Source: Bacteroidota bacterium
GTDB taxonomy: Bacteria; Bacteroidota; Bacteroidia; B-17B0; Aurantibacillaceae
Assembly: GCA_963169355.1 (NCBI GenBank)
Contig: CAUJCR010000001.1
Span: forward strand, 124,001 to 188,000
Direction: 5' to 3'
Length of the DNA stretch: 64,000 bases
Made by a program: the position numbers and the translations under genes. This document shows positions 1-8,545 of this stretch, in pieces. The notes under the pieces were generated by a model. It did not search any database. It was not told the DNA's origin and worked only from the letters and a program-made list of their open reading frames with translations. How positions within the stretch are numbered: position 1 is the first letter of the stretch; every line of letters starts with the position of its first letter.

Positions 1-141
1 GTCGGATATTCCAATAAATACAGAACCGCCTTTTGTATTAGCAAATGCCACCAATGAAATTATCACTTCATCATTGAAAGAAGTTTTAAACTCAATAGTT
101 TCGTTTTCAACTAATGCTGTATTTTGAATAATTTTTTTCAT
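1..141 (-). CDS. AlbA_2 (Schlafen-type) domain protein, N-terminus only
   Basis: The reverse strand reads an ATG at 141 followed by 47 uninterrupted codons to the window edge. The peptide contains the block ETIEFKTSFNDEV and then FANTKGGSVFIGISD. This is the usual start of the AlbA_2/Schlafen DNA-binding domain found in RecG-like and ATPase-linked bacterial regulators. Only the N-terminal domain is visible, so the full architecture and role are unknown. It lies downstream of decayed polysaccharide genes on the same strand and may be a later arrival. Family assignment is good; function is not inferred. Confidence 0.75.
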   Translation of the reverse strand, partial: MKKIIQNTALVENETIEFKTSFNDEVIISLVAFANTKGGSVFIGISD

Positions 142-160
142 TTCCTCACGCTACGAGGAT

Positions 161-322
161 TTATTTAAAATTTTCCTTTGTAACCGTCTGAGCTATTGAA
201 CCTGCGCCACCTATAACTAAAAATGAAGATGAGGAAACAATCTTTTCTAGTTCTACTTGATGGGCTTGTAAATCATCTGTAAAAAATGCTGAGTTTCTTC
301 CTATTAAAGGTAATATATTCAT
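161..322 (-). pseudogene. N-terminal stub of a CapD/WbpM-type nucleotide-sugar 4,6-dehydratase
   Basis: A 53-codon frame starts at ATG 322 and stops at 161-163. It reads MNILPLIGRNSAFF, then an acidic helix, then FLVIGGAGSI. That is the start of the polysaccharide-biosynthesis dehydratases (UDP-GlcNAc 4,6-dehydratase family), including the beginning of their NAD-binding glycine motif. The frame ends just after this motif, with GSIAQ where family members usually have GSIGQ. Everything catalytic is missing, so this is a remnant. It continues the exopolysaccharide gene order on the minus strand. Confidence 0.72.
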
Positions 323-350
323 TTCTAATTTTGATGAAAATAAATTAAAT

Positions 351-452
351 CTAATTTATCTTTTTTTCTCGCAATTTCTCATATACCTTTTTCTCATGCC
401 TCACATTCACATACAACACATACCATTGTTTATTTGCACTATGTTCATTCAT
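351..452 (-). pseudogene. N-terminal stub of a NusG/UpxY-like antiterminator
   Basis: A 33-codon frame begins at ATG 452 and stops at 351-353. It contains WYVLYVNVRHEKKVYEKL, the signature opening of the NGN domain of specialised NusG paralogues (RfaH/UpxY/LoaP group) that antiterminate long polysaccharide operons. The rest of the NGN domain and the KOW domain are absent. It sits between the winged-helix regulator and the dehydratase stub, where such regulators are often found. Read as a decayed locus-head regulator. Confidence 0.7.
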
Positions 453-585
453 GCTTCTCACGGCTTCGCCACCTCAGTTACAGTTACTAAGTTGATACAC
501 TTTGTTAAATTTAGATTAAAGCTCGAGGCTAATACACTCTTTAAAATCTATTCTTTAACAGTATTTTATTAATAAGTTCAGCCCT

Positions 586-1122
586 TTATGTTTTACTCCA
601 TAATAAAAGTGGGTACATATCTGGCTCTTGTATTTGTTCTAATGTAAATTCATCTGCTGTAAAATGTACAAATCGAATCTTTTTCTCAATTTTCTTTTCT
701 GCTTTTTCAATTTGCACCATTAAAAATGCTTTATTCAACTGATCGCCCACTAATACCAAATCTATAATGCCCGTATCTTGTCCTTTTGCTAATTTACCTA
801 CCAAATAAACTTGTTGCAAATCACCTATTTGTTTTACTACATAGTCAACGGCATACTCAATACCCGTCATTTTTAAAATAATTTGATGGATGTTTTTAAA
901 CAAGGGATGTTTTGAATTTACGGTAAACAACTTTTTATTCCCTTGATTAAATGATTGCAAGAAGCCAGCTTTTTCAAAGCGGTTTAATTCTAATCTTATA
1001 CCATTGGTGGACTCCCCAAACTCCTCTTCGAGACTACGTAAATAGGCGGTATTTTGGCTATTAATAAAAAATTTCATTAATAACTTAATACGCGTTTTAG
1101 ATGATATGAGGGTTTCAATCAT
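586..1122 (-). CDS. Winged-helix regulator of a polysaccharide locus
   Basis: A 178-residue protein. The N-terminal 60 residues (IETLISSKTRIKLLMKFF to NRFEKAGFL) look like an ArsR-type winged helix. The C-terminal half resembles a nucleotidyltransferase-like fold (YLVGKLAKG, then IIDLVLVG). I recognise the type as a Bacteroidota protein common beside capsule genes, probably a transcription regulator. ATG at 1122 is chosen over an upstream TTG because the -7 box and a long palindrome cover the upstream stretch. It follows the epimerase gene but has its own promoter. Autoregulation through the palindrome is an inference. Confidence 0.75.
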   Translation of the reverse strand: MIETLISSKTRIKLLMKFFINSQNTAYLRSLEEEFGESTNGIRLELNRFEKAGFLQSFNQGNKKLFTVNSKHPLFKNIHQIILKMTGIEYAVDYVVKQIGDLQQVYLVGKLAKGQDTGIIDLVLVGDQLNKAFLMVQIEKAEKKIEKKIRFVHFTADEFTLEQIQEPDMYPLLLWSKT

Positions 1123-1154
1123 AATATTGAGTAACAAATTTACTCAATATTATG
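1120..1154. promoter_or_regulatory. Perfect inverted repeat with 15-bp arms over a TAnnTTTG promoter
   Basis: Arms at 1120-1134 and 1140-1154 are exact reverse complements around a 5-bp centre. On the minus strand the centre lies within a -7 box TAAATTTG (1135-1142), 12 bases upstream of the ATG at 1122. No T-tract follows the minus-strand arm, so a terminator is unlikely. An operator for the adjacent winged-helix protein is the simplest reading. Confidence 0.7.
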
Positions 1155-1159
1155 TAAAA

Positions 1160-2125
1160 TCAAAATTTTTGGGCTAAAAACCAATCAACGGTTTTTTTTA
1201 AACCTTCATTTAAGGGGACTATAGGCTTAAAATTAATTTTTGCTTTAGCTAAAGAAATATCGGCATAGCTATCTTTAATTTCTCCTGAGCGTTCGGGCAT
1301 ATACACAGGCCTTATATGTGGTGTATTGGTAAATTGTTGAATTTGATGGTATATCTCATTCACCGAGATGGTTCCTCCAAAGGCAATATTCATCACTAAA
1401 CTTTTATCCTTAGCCTCAGATAAAATAGCCAAACGATTGGCCTCTACTACATTGGCTACATAGGTAAAATCTCGAGTATTTTGACCCGTTCCATAAATTT
1501 GGGGTGATTCCCCTTTCATTAAAGCATGAATAAATTTGGGGATAACGGCCGCATAGGCACCATGCGGGTTTTGCCGCTCGCCAAATACATTAAAATACCG
1601 AAAACCGATGGTTTGTAGATTATATAAGTCCGAAAACACTGCGGCGTATTTTTCATTCGTATATTTTGAAACCGCATAAGGCGATAATAAAGCGCCTGTT
1701 TTAGTTTCCACTTTTGGAAAAGTTGTATCACTCCCATACACCGATGAAGAAGATGCGTAAATAAACTTTTTCACTCCTTGTTCTTTGGCGGCAAATAACA
1801 TATTTACAAAACCTGATACGTTCACCTCATTGGTGGCTATTGGATTTTCAATACTACGAGGCACCGAGCCTAAGGCGGCATGATGCAATACGATATCAAT
1901 TCCCTCGCAAGCCTGCAAACAAGCCTCTTTATCCACTATACTGGCTTGTATAAATTTAAAATGAGGGTAAGTAAAAAAGGGTTCAATATTTTTTTTAAAA
2001 CCAGTAGATAAATCATCCAAAATCACCAACTGTTTTACTCCAGCTTGTAGAAAATACGAGCAAAGATGGGAGCCTATAAAACCAGCTCCCCCAGTAACTA
2101 AAATTTTTAAATCTGAAATATTCAT
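1160..2125 (-). CDS. wbpP: UDP-N-acetylglucosamine 4-epimerase (WbpP/TviC type)
   Basis: A 321-residue extended short-chain dehydrogenase. It has the NAD-binding GGAGFIGS motif near residue 12, the active-site Ser region (YASSSSVYG), and the catalytic YAVSK pair near residue 151. The segments GSVPRSI and GERQNPHGAYAAVIPKF match the WbpP/TviC/Gne group, which interconverts UDP-GlcNAc and UDP-GalNAc or their uronic acids. The protein is cytoplasmic and supplies nucleotide sugars for surface polysaccharide. It lies 15 bp downstream of the Wzc gene on the same strand, probably in one operon. Exact substrate is not determined. Confidence 0.78.
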   Translation of the reverse strand: MNISDLKILVTGGAGFIGSHLCSYFLQAGVKQLVILDDLSTGFKKNIEPFFTYPHFKFIQASIVDKEACLQACEGIDIVLHHAALGSVPRSIENPIATNEVNVSGFVNMLFAAKEQGVKKFIYASSSSVYGSDTTFPKVETKTGALLSPYAVSKYTNEKYAAVFSDLYNLQTIGFRYFNVFGERQNPHGAYAAVIPKFIHALMKGESPQIYGTGQNTRDFTYVANVVEANRLAILSEAKDKSLVMNIAFGGTISVNEIYHQIQQFTNTPHIRPVYMPERSGEIKDSYADISLAKAKINFKPIVPLNEGLKKTVDWFLAQKF

Positions 2126-2140
2126 TGCCCTTTCTCGCGC

Positions 2141-4513
2141 TTAAGTCTTTCCTTTGCCATAGCCATAGCCATAGCCATAGCCGTATCCATAGCCGTATCC
2201 ATAGCCGTATTTAGAATAATAATAACGCGAGCGCTTACGCTTAACACCATTTAACACTAAATACACATTTTTAATTGCATTATCATTTACTAATTTATGA
2301 AATAAGTTTAAAACCGATGCACGAGCAAACTTCGTATTCATGACTAATAAATTAATATCGGAATATTGCATTAAATAAGCAGCATCGGCTAACAAACCAG
2401 CAGGTGGAGTATCTATTAACACAAAATCAAAATTATCCTTGGCATATTGAAGCAATTCCTTCATTTTTTCAGATAACACTAAATCGGATGGATTAGGTGG
2501 AATAGGTCCAGATAAGATGGTGTAAACATTTTTTAGAATCGTGGGCTTCACAATTTCATCTAAAGTATTATTACCTAACATAAAAGTACTAATTCCAATG
2601 TCTGCATTCATCTCTAAGGCTTTTTGGATACGAGGCTTATGTAAATCCAACTCAAGCATGACAACTTTTTTATCACTCTTGGCCAACATGGCTGCTAAGT
2701 TAATACTGGTAAATGTTTTACCTTCTCCAGGTGCATTAGAAGTAACAAGAATTGTTTTTTTATCAGAATTTAAAATAACGTATTGTAAATTTGTTCGTAA
2801 AGTTCTAAAAGCCTCCGAGATAAACGAAGAAGGCAAATCTTCCACAACAAAACCTTTACTAGTTACTTCTTTTTGGAAAGGTAAATCCGCAATAATAGGT
2901 AAAGTTGTTTTCTCTTTTAATTCCTCTACTGTTTCGATAGTAGTATAAAATGCTACACGGATAAAAATAAATAGGAAAGAAAAAACTAATCCAACAATCA
3001 CAAAAATCATTTGTATTTTATTTTTATCAGGTTTAATAACTCCTAAATTACGGGGACTATCAATCACTTTCACTTCGGGTACTATGGCTGCCTTTCCTAT
3101 CTTCGTATTCGCTTTACTTTGCAATAAGAAATTATAGAGCGTTTCGTTAACGGACACTTTACGTTGAATATTTAATAAGTCTTGTTGGTGTGTTGGAATG
3201 TTTTTAATATTTACAATATATTTAGATAATTCATGGTTAATATTTTCAATACTTTTTCTAGTAGCATTTCTGGCATTACTTAAATACACTAAGATATTTT
3301 GCTTTAGTTTTTTTACTTTCTCTCTTTTTTCAATAATCTTTGGATTTACTTCCTTAACTATACTTAATTGCTCGTTAATTTCGATTTGTAATGTATAAAG
3401 TTCCTCAACAGATTTTAAGAGAAAAACATCATCATTGATAATAAAAGCATTGGGTGGTAAAAAATTCGGGTCTTTATCCTCAATAATATATTTTTCTAAA
3501 TCATTAATTGCCCCTATCTTTAAATTTAATGTAGTTCTTTGTTCATCATAAGAAGCTAATTTATTAAATAAATCTTTTCTTTCCCATTCTATATCTATAA
3601 CATTATTACGTTCTTTAAATAACTTCATAGTATCTTCAATCTCATTTAAGGACATACTTACTTCTTGTAACTGCTTATCAATATACTCAACCGTTCGTTC
3701 ATTAAGCGTGAAACGTGATTCCAAGGATTTATCAATATATACCCTTGACAAGGTATCTAATAATACCACCGCTCTTTGAGGAATGATATCTTCAAATTTT
3801 AGTACTAAGACATTGGTATAATCTGGATTCTCTACTTTAAAACGACTCTGAAACTGACGAGTTAACGCATCTAAATTATGAATTACAATTTCATAATCTA
3901 GGTTTGCGAGATTTTTAGCTGAATTTCTACTAAAATTCGATTCACGAGAAACTAAAATATTGAAATCAACATCTACTAATTCTTTTTCAAAATAGCCATT
4001 TTTCACCACTTCATTATCATCTATCACATACGTCAGACTAAATTGGTTATAATCTATTACCTTAAACTTAATATTTTTTTCATGTAAAGCTGAATTGACA
4101 CTATTAACCTTCACTAAAAAAGGCATCCCATTAAATTGCTCTGTCGTTCTTACACGTCCGACAATATAGTAGGATACCTCTAAGCGATCCTTCAATTTCA
4201 TAATAGTAGCATTCATTAAATCATACGATTTTAGAATACGCATCTCATTCGAATTGTCAATATAAGTTTTAGCCGTTCCATAAAAACCGCCACTTTGGTC
4301 TGAAATTAAATTACCTTTGTAATATGAATCATTGGTTTTTAACAATTCAACCGATGCCTGATAAACATTGGTGAGTTTATAGATATAAAAATAACCAATT
4401 AGGTAAAAAATAGGCGCAAAAACAAGAGGGATGTACCAATTTTTAGAAACAACTCGCCAAATAGCCTTTAAATCTCCGTCCGAAATTAATGCTGTATCCT
4501 TTTTTTGCGCCAC
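2141..4513 (-). CDS. wzc: Polysaccharide co-polymerase with tyrosine autokinase (Wzc/Ptk type)
   Basis: A 790-residue inner-membrane protein controlling exopolysaccharide chain length and export. It has an N-terminal Wzz domain with membrane segments near 27-45 and 502-520, and a coiled-coil periplasmic region (about 270-440). A cytoplasmic BY-kinase follows: Walker A APGEGKT (594-600), Walker A' VVMLELDLHKP (617-627) and Walker B FVLIDTP (697-703). The tail is a tyrosine cluster, YYY at 764-766 followed by alternating Gly-Tyr with nine tyrosines, the usual autophosphorylation site. The start is GTG. Its promoter diverges from the PID-CTERM gene. No Wzx, Wzy or Wza partner lies in this operon within the window. 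Confidence 0.88.
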   Translation of the reverse strand: MAQKKDTALISDGDLKAIWRVVSKNWYIPLVFAPIFYLIGYFYIYKLTNVYQASVELLKTNDSYYKGNLISDQSGGFYGTAKTYIDNSNEMRILKSYDLMNATIMKLKDRLEVSYYIVGRVRTTEQFNGMPFLVKVNSVNSALHEKNIKFKVIDYNQFSLTYVIDDNEVVKNGYFEKELVDVDFNILVSRESNFSRNSAKNLANLDYEIVIHNLDALTRQFQSRFKVENPDYTNVLVLKFEDIIPQRAVVLLDTLSRVYIDKSLESRFTLNERTVEYIDKQLQEVSMSLNEIEDTMKLFKERNNVIDIEWERKDLFNKLASYDEQRTTLNLKIGAINDLEKYIIEDKDPNFLPPNAFIINDDVFLLKSVEELYTLQIEINEQLSIVKEVNPKIIEKREKVKKLKQNILVYLSNARNATRKSIENINHELSKYIVNIKNIPTHQQDLLNIQRKVSVNETLYNFLLQSKANTKIGKAAIVPEVKVIDSPRNLGVIKPDKNKIQMIFVIVGLVFSFLFIFIRVAFYTTIETVEELKEKTTLPIIADLPFQKEVTSKGFVVEDLPSSFISEAFRTLRTNLQYVILNSDKKTILVTSNAPGEGKTFTSINLAAMLAKSDKKVVMLELDLHKPRIQKALEMNADIGISTFMLGNNTLDEIVKPTILKNVYTILSGPIPPNPSDLVLSEKMKELLQYAKDNFDFVLIDTPPAGLLADAAYLMQYSDINLLVMNTKFARASVLNLFHKLVNDNAIKNVYLVLNGVKRKRSRYYYSKYGYGYGYGYGYGYGYGYGKGKT
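2157..2210 (-). repeat. Hexanucleotide tandem repeat encoding the Gly-Tyr tail of Wzc
   Basis: Nine consecutive hexamers of the form CCATAG, CCGTAT or CCATAT are in frame and encode (Tyr-Gly)n at the kinase C-terminus. Slippage by one unit would add or remove one tyrosine without changing the frame. Confidence 0.85.
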
Positions 4514-4540
4514 TAGCTATTGTAATAAATATTTAAACAG

Positions 4541-4548
4541 CAAATATA
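4541..4548 (-). promoter_or_regulatory. -7 promoter element of wzc
   Basis: The minus strand reads TATATTTG, an exact TAnnTTTG Bacteroidota -7 box, 27 bases upstream of the wzc GTG. No clear -33 box was seen. Confidence 0.6.
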
Positions 4549-4579
4549 AAAGAAAATAACAAAGTTATCGTTAAAATTC

Positions 4580-4608
4580 TTGCTTATCATTTATTTTTAT
4601 TATATTTG
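4580..4608 (+). promoter_or_regulatory. Promoter of the PID-CTERM gene
   Basis: TATATTTG at 4601-4608 matches the TAnnTTTG -7 box, with TTG at 4580-4582 at a suitable -33 spacing. The ATG at 4630 lies 21 bases downstream. This also excludes an upstream TTG start at 4606, which lies inside the promoter. Confidence 0.7.
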
Positions 4609-4629
4609 AACTTGATTTTTGGAAAAAAC

Positions 4630-4860
4630 ATGAAAACAAAACTTATTTTAATATTACTATTTAGTGTTTATTTTATAGCAGACATTATAGCTGCCCCAAC
4701 GTTTCCAGGAGGAACTGGTGGAGGACCTGGAGGTCATCCCGATTGCTGGCCACCACCATGCGTTCCAATTGATGGTGGCATTTCGTTATTAATTGCGGCG
4801 GGAGCTATATATGGTGGCAAAAAATTATATGATGCCCGTAAAGAAAAAAACACTCTTTAA
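4630..4860 (+). CDS. Small PID-CTERM protein, predicted exosortase substrate
   Basis: A 76-residue protein with a signal peptide (about 1-22). A very short Gly/Pro-rich mature part with two Cys (39 and 44) follows. The C-terminal tripartite signal is PIDGG at 46-50, a hydrophobic helix (51-61) and a basic end (KKLYDARKEK). This matches the PID-CTERM sorting signal of Bacteroidota, the expected target of XrtF, whose gene follows directly. Almost all of the exported mature region is the linker itself, so it may be a small abundant surface peptide. It has its own promoter and is followed by a strong terminator. Role beyond sorting is unknown. Confidence 0.8.
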   Translation: MKTKLILILLFSVYFIADIIAAPTFPGGTGGGPGGHPDCWPPPCVPIDGGISLLIAAGAIYGGKKLYDARKEKNTL

Positions 4861-4868
4861 CTTTATTA

Positions 4869-4892
4869 CCCCGCATCTTGGCGGGGTTTTTT
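4869..4892 (+). terminator. Rho-independent terminator after the PID-CTERM gene
   Basis: Stem CCCCGC/GCGGGG with a 6-nt loop is followed by six T. It sits between the substrate gene and xrtF, so xrtF expression would depend on read-through or another promoter. Confidence 0.85.
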
Positions 4893-4896
4893 ATAT

Positions 4897-5433
4897 ATGT
4901 TCGCTGGTTTAAAACTCAATCGTTTTCATTATTTTGTAATAAAAGCCTCTTTGCTATACGGCTTGTGCTATGTGAGCTATGAGTTTATTTTAAAGAAAGT
5001 AACGCGCGGTGATCAACTTTTTATTAGGGAAATTATTAATTTATGCAGTTGGATATTACAACAAATGGGGTATAAAACCTTTGCTAGTAAAGAAGTAAAC
5101 GATTTTCAGGTATTTGGGATTGATGGTTCTAGTGGCGTATGGATTGGTGGACCTTGCAACGGTATTACGCTCATGTTTTTATTTGCTATTTTTGTAATTG
5201 CTTATCCTGGTAATCTTAAAAACAAACTATGGTACATTCCCTTAGGCATATTCATTGTTCATTTTATTAATATAGTTCGAATTATTGCATTAGCCATCAT
5301 TGCCTATTATGATTATACCTATCTAGATTTTAACCACACCTACACATTTACCTTTATTGCTTATAGTGTTGTTTTTGGGTTATGGATGTTATGGGTCAAT
5401 AAATTTTCTAAAACTAAAGGCATTGAAAACTAA
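4897..5433 (+). CDS. xrtF: Exosortase family protein XrtF
   Basis: A 178-residue polytopic membrane protein with the exosortase/archaeosortase catalytic triad in order: Cys87 in GGPCNG, Arg128 in FINIVRI and His147 in DFNHTYTF. It is predicted to cleave the PID-CTERM signal of the upstream protein on the periplasmic side of the inner membrane and transfer the protein to an unknown acceptor. Length and spacing fit XrtF of Flavobacteriia. It lies 36 bp after the substrate gene and overlaps the next gene. The triad and the context make this assignment firm. Confidence 0.88.
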   Translation: MFAGLKLNRFHYFVIKASLLYGLCYVSYEFILKKVTRGDQLFIREIINLCSWILQQMGYKTFASKEVNDFQVFGIDGSSGVWIGGPCNGITLMFLFAIFVIAYPGNLKNKLWYIPLGIFIVHFINIVRIIALAIIAYYDYTYLDFNHTYTFTFIAYSVVFGLWMLWVNKFSKTKGIEN

Positions 5434-5905
5434 ATTAACCTATCTCATCTTTTTTATACTATTTGCACTACTGGGCTTTAGTCGCGAGTTCTTTTTTGTA
5501 AATGTGAATAATCAACTTTACAAATTATATTACCACCATGATGATGTAGTTATCCCTCCTAGCCTTAGCTTTATTACCCATTTTGATTACCAAACTTTAT
5601 ATTACCTCAAATTTCCGTTTACTATTATTTATTTTTTAGCTTATTTTTTGGTTTCATATTTTGCCGTAAAACTTTTATGCCATGAAAAAAAATATGCCAA
5701 ATGGATTATCTATATTTACAGTCTATTATTGGGATTAGCAATTGTAACTATGCTTTATAATTATACAGTAAATAATCAATTAGATGGAGAAGAATATACC
5801 TTTAGTCGTTGGTTAATGGGTATTGCACAATCGCCTTTAGTGGCCTTCTTTATTATTGCCTCCAGTAAATTATACCAAAAATTTCAAACCGAACATATTA
5901 AATAA
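5423..5905 (+). CDS. Exosortase F system-associated membrane protein
   Basis: A 160-residue protein with about four hydrophobic segments. The N-terminal GFSREFFFVNVNNQLYKLYYH pattern and the following YQTLYYLKFPF segment fit the protein family that accompanies XrtF. The TTG start at 5423 overlaps the xrtF stop by 11 bases, which indicates translational coupling. An upstream TTG at 5357 is possible but would extend deep into xrtF. Molecular function is unknown; it is presumably part of the sorting machinery. Confidence 0.75.
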   Translation: MKTKLTYLIFFILFALLGFSREFFFVNVNNQLYKLYYHHDDVVIPPSLSFITHFDYQTLYYLKFPFTIIYFLAYFLVSYFAVKLLCHEKKYAKWIIYIYSLLLGLAIVTMLYNYTVNNQLDGEEYTFSRWLMGIAQSPLVAFFIIASSKLYQKFQTEHIK

Positions 5906-5911
5906 CCGATT

Positions 5912-7186
5912 ATGAAAAAGGATTCGAGCATCTTTAAACTAATTAAGGAAGAAAAAGAAAGACAAACACGTGGTATTGAACTAATAGCTAGCGAGAACTA
6001 CGTGAGTGATCAAGTTATGAAAGCGATGGGCAGTGTGTTAACCAATAAATACGCCGAAGGCTTGCCCAACAAACGTTATTATGGTGGCTGCGAAGTGGTA
6101 GATAAAGTAGAACAAATTGCCATTGATAGAGCTAAAGAATTATTTGGTGCTACTTGGGTTAATGTTCAACCGCACTCGGGGGCACAAGCCAATGCCGCTG
6201 TGATGCTAGCTTGCTTAAAACCTGGCGATACCATTCTTGGTTTTAATTTATCGCATGGCGGACACCTTACACATGGCTCTCCAGTGAACTTCTCTGGAAA
6301 ATTATACCGTGCTACTTTTTATGGTGTAGAAGAAAAAACAGGTCGTGTTAATTATGATACCGTTGAAGCTACTGCCAAACAAGAAAAACCAAAATTAATT
6401 ATTTGCGGTGCTTCAGCCTATTCACGTGATTGGGATTATGCTAGATTGCGTAAAATAGCAGATAGCGTAGGCGCTTTATTACTAGCCGATATTTCGCATC
6501 CATCGGGTTTAATTGCCAAAGGTATTTTAAATGATCCGCTTCCGCACTGTCATATTGTAACTACTACAACTCACAAAACCTTACGCGGACCTCGTGGTGG
6601 TATGATTATGATGGGTAAAGATTTTGAAAACCCAATGGGAGAAAGAACACCAAAAGGCGAACTAAAAATGATGAGTGCTTGTTTGGATATGGCTGTGTTT
6701 CCTGGCACACAAGGCGGGCCGCTAGAGCATGTGATTGCGGCTAAAGCGGTGGCTTATGGCGAGGCATTAAGCGATGAGTATTTACACTATTGCGTTCAAG
6801 TGATTAAAAATGCACAAACCATGGCAAGTGCATTAATTAGCAAAGGTTATAAAATTATTTCGGGAGGTACGGATAACCATTGTATGTTAATTGATTTACG
6901 TAACAAAAACATAACAGGAAAAGATGCTGAAAAGGCTTTAGGCGAGGCAGACATTACCGTGAATAAAAACATGGTTCCTTTTGATGATAAATCTCCATTT
7001 GTTACATCGGGCATTCGTATTGGTACTCCAGCAATTACAAGCAGAGGACTAAAAGAAAAAGATTGTTTAAAAGTAGTAGAACTACTTGACGCTGCATTAA
7101 AACATAAAGATAATCCAAAGGAATTAGCTAAAGTAAGAAGCAAAGTAAATACCATGATGGGAAAATATCCTTTGTTTAAGGATTAA
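5912..7186 (+). CDS. glyA: Serine hydroxymethyltransferase
   Basis: A 424-residue PLP enzyme that interconverts serine and glycine with tetrahydrofolate, supplying one-carbon units. The pyridoxal lysine is Lys222 in [14 protein letters not shown]. The N-terminal IASENYVS and [13 protein letters not shown] segments are hallmark GlyA blocks. Full length for the family. It begins 6 bp after the XrtF-associated gene; co-transcription is possible but functionally unrelated. Confidence 0.97.
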   Translation: MKKDSSIFKLIKEEKERQTRGIELIASENYVSDQVMKAMGSVLTNKYAEGLPNKRYYGGCEVVDKVEQIAIDRAKELFGATWVNVQPHSGAQANAAVMLACLKPGDTILGFNLSHGGHLTHGSPVNFSGKLYRATFYGVEEKTGRVNYDTVEATAKQEKPKLIICGASAYSRDWDYARLRKIADSVGALLLADISHPSGLIAKGILNDPLPHCHIVTTTTHKTLRGPRGGMIMMGKDFENPMGERTPKGELKMMSACLDMAVFPGTQGGPLEHVIAAKAVAYGEALSDEYLHYCVQVIKNAQTMASALISKGYKIISGGTDNHCMLIDLRNKNITGKDAEKALGEADITVNKNMVPFDDKSPFVTSGIRIGTPAITSRGLKEKDCLKVVELLDAALKHKDNPKELAKVRSKVNTMMGKYPLFKD

Positions 7187-7222
7187 ATTTTAGTGCTTAT
7201 TTCTCGGGGAATTCTTGCTAAC

Positions 7223-8494
7223 TTATCTATCCAAATAGATACGTCCTTGACGCCACATATCTACTGCTTGATACCATCTTTCTTTATATTCTTCGGTGCG
7301 TTCTAAATAATAATCATTATCCGTAAACAGATTAATAATTTTTACAAATGCAAATTGTAAGGCCATTGGATTGCCCTCAAAACCATAAGTCCATAACTCA
7401 CCATTTTCTCGTTTTTGGATATTTGTTGGTTTACCAAATACGATATAAATCATCCCTCTATCTGTTTTCCAACCTTCTTGGTAACTTGTAAATTTTTGGT
7501 TAGCATCTTGAACTCTTAAATAATATTTACGAATTAATTCTTTTGCTCTTTCGTTATTACCTGCTATATCTAACCAAAAATAATCTATGGCCGCTTTTTT
7601 ATTTGGATTATCATTACACTTATCAAATTCTTTTTTAGCCATAATATAACGTGTGGCCTGTATCATTTGTTCGTTATTCTTAATTTTCGGAAATCCTTGC
7701 TCATATACAAAGCAGGTAAGCCCTTCGCGTGTTTTAGAATTTGTTTTTAAATGTAAAAAACCACTTGTAGGTATCTGTAAACTAAATCGGTTATTGTGTT
7801 TGTGTATTAAAAAAGTAGAATCGGGCTTGTAATTAAACTTTGGTATAACATTATTTGAAAATGGCGGTGGTGCAAGTTTAAAATCTGAGTTAAAAGCATC
7901 TGCCTCTAAATGCTGTATGTTATTTCTCTGACTAAAAATATAAATAGATTGTTGGGGTGCGAAATAGCTTGTAAACAACACCTGATAATTGGTATCTGTG
8001 ATTAAAAAGTTTTGTCTTGTTTCGGTACTTAATTTCTCAATATTTAAAGTTTGACTATAAATTGTATTTTTATTATAATCAATAACGCTGATGGTAGCTT
8101 TATAATTAAATCCAGCTTTTAGTTTAAAATTAAAACTTCCTTTAATATGCTTAACAATCGCTTGTTGTTGTGCATCCTGCAATGTAGTGTCGCTATATTC
8201 GGTTACATTACTATTTTCGGGAATAACTTTTAATTCAATTTTAGTATGGCTATAGTAGGTGCCACTGCTATCTGGTTTTCGATACATTAACAGCTCATTT
8301 GAGATGTCATAATATAAACGGCTAGTTTCATCGTCGAGATGATAAACTAAATATTGCGCTTCTAATTCCTCTAAATCGCTTTGAGTAACCTTTGGTTTAT
8401 TAGCATAAGTACCTTGAGATGAATGGCAATTTACCAAGCAACCAGTAATTAATAACAAACAAGATAAACGATATAATAACTTCCAGTGACGCAT
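7223..8494 (-). CDS. GWxTD domain lipoprotein
   Basis: A 423-residue protein with a lipoprotein signal (LLLITGCLVNC near residues 14-24). The C-terminal domain contains EGWKTDRGMIYIVFGKP (around 340-357), which is the GWxTD motif, and ends in a WYQAVDMWRQGRIY segment. The central region is beta-rich. GWxTD proteins are widespread in Bacteroidota and of unknown function. It converges on glyA, with 36 bp between the stops. Confidence 0.85.
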   Translation of the reverse strand: MRHWKLLYRLSCLLLITGCLVNCHSSQGTYANKPKVTQSDLEELEAQYLVYHLDDETSRLYYDISNELLMYRKPDSSGTYYSHTKIELKVIPENSNVTEYSDTTLQDAQQQAIVKHIKGSFNFKLKAGFNYKATISVIDYNKNTIYSQTLNIEKLSTETRQNFLITDTNYQVLFTSYFAPQQSIYIFSQRNNIQHLEADAFNSDFKLAPPPFSNNVIPKFNYKPDSTFLIHKHNNRFSLQIPTSGFLHLKTNSKTREGLTCFVYEQGFPKIKNNEQMIQATRYIMAKKEFDKCNDNPNKKAAIDYFWLDIAGNNERAKELIRKYYLRVQDANQKFTSYQEGWKTDRGMIYIVFGKPTNIQKRENGELWTYGFEGNPMALQFAFVKIINLFTDNDYYLERTEEYKERWYQAVDMWRQGRIYLDR

Positions 8495-8545
8495 TAAATT
8501 AAAATCATCACATTAAGGTAAAAGAAAAAATACAGAAAAGAAAAT

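Noticed and set aside
2541-2948. 135-codon plus-strand frame inside wzc
   Set aside because: It is the antisense shadow of the kinase domain, with no family match and no promoter.
4606-4629. Upstream TTG start for the PID-CTERM protein
   Set aside because: The TTG lies inside the -7 box, so it cannot be on the mRNA; the ATG at 4630 gives a normal signal peptide.
7187-7222. Terminator between glyA and the GWxTD gene
   Set aside because: No stem followed by a T-run is present in the 36-bp convergent gap.
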